From assembly GCA_963921425.1 (NCBI GenBank), contig OY992833.1:20855454-20919453 (forward strand): DNA of 64,000 bases, read 5' to 3'. The position numbers and the translations under genes are program-made. Position 1 is the first letter of the stretch. Each line of letters opens with the position of its first letter. Below the pieces are notes generated by a model that was given only the letters and a program-made list of their open reading frames with translations, had not been told where the DNA came from and did not search any database. This document shows positions 63,914-64,000 of the stretch, piece after piece. The stretch is from Dryas octopetala (taxonomy: Eukaryota; Streptophyta; Magnoliopsida; Rosales; Rosaceae).

Positions 63914-64000
63914 ATGGCATTGGGGCCGCCCCGTAACCGGATCCAAGTGCGGTCCGGGTTATGAATCCAACTCAACAAAGGATCCTTCTCCGTCGCGCAC
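63914..64000. other. GC-richer window edge
   Basis: The composition turns GC-richer (GGCCGCCCCGTAACCGG). It could be the start of a gene or promoter outside the window, but nothing can be assigned. Confidence 0.3.

Overview
This is a plant nuclear window, almost certainly a eudicot and possibly a woody rosid. The evidence is AT-rich intergenic DNA, GT-AG introns, plant-type TATA boxes, many non-autonomous DNA transposons, and proteins that closely resemble Arabidopsis family members recalled from memory. I cannot name the species. No bacterial, organellar or viral gene is visible.

Six protein-coding genes are supported. (1) 1493-1867 (+) is an intronless SF3b p14/SF3B6 splicing factor. (2) 21299-22757 (-) is a three-exon DUF506 PD-(D/E)XK-like protein, with a 29-codon upstream ORF in its predicted leader at 23156-23245. 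(3) 39151-42503 (-) is a six-exon plastid pyruvate kinase alpha subunit of 590 aa. (4) 45586-47421 (+) is an ARF-like GTPase of the ARFC1/ARL5 type, 183 aa. (5) 48169-51843 (-) is a heterotrimeric G-protein gamma subunit of the AGG2 type, 106 aa. Its last three exons are 53, 45 and 85 nt, so simple ORF calling misses them. (6) 54816-55370 (+) is an intronless proline-rich protein. As I recall, the order DUF506 - PKP-alpha - ARFC1 - AGG2 matches Arabidopsis At3g22970-22960-22950-22942, so this looks like a conserved ancestral block inflated by transposons. The genes do not form one pathway: they cover splicing, fatty-acid precursor supply in plastids, Golgi trafficking and G-protein signalling.

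Much of the remaining sequence is non-autonomous DNA transposons whose ends I could place from target-site duplications (TSDs). hAT-like elements with 8-bp TSDs lie at 4828-7169, 13929-15046, 23955-24969 and 55822-57044. Foldback elements with 9-bp TSDs, as in Mutator-like families, lie at 7971-8590, 11595-11796, 12172-12471, 12482-13582, 29671-30155, 37041-37721, 43962-44971, 57187-57581, 57695-58805 and 59574-60006. Tourist/Harbinger-like elements with TTA duplications lie at 13757-15154, 63082-63515 and 63519-63793. Several are nested: a hAT inside a Tourist element, a Mutator-like hairpin inside a hAT relative, one Mutator-like element in the TSD of another, and three elements inside a larger inverted-repeat element at 55443-59264. 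No transposase, gag or pol coding sequence was recognised.

Region by region: 1-1.3 kb holds a transposon next to the SF3B6 promoter; 1.9-21 kb is non-coding with dense transposons; 21.3-23.4 kb is the DUF506 gene; 24-39 kb is largely a gene desert; 39-55.4 kb is the gene-rich block; and 55.4-64 kb is nested transposons, a tRNA-like duplicated segment and small tandem repeats.
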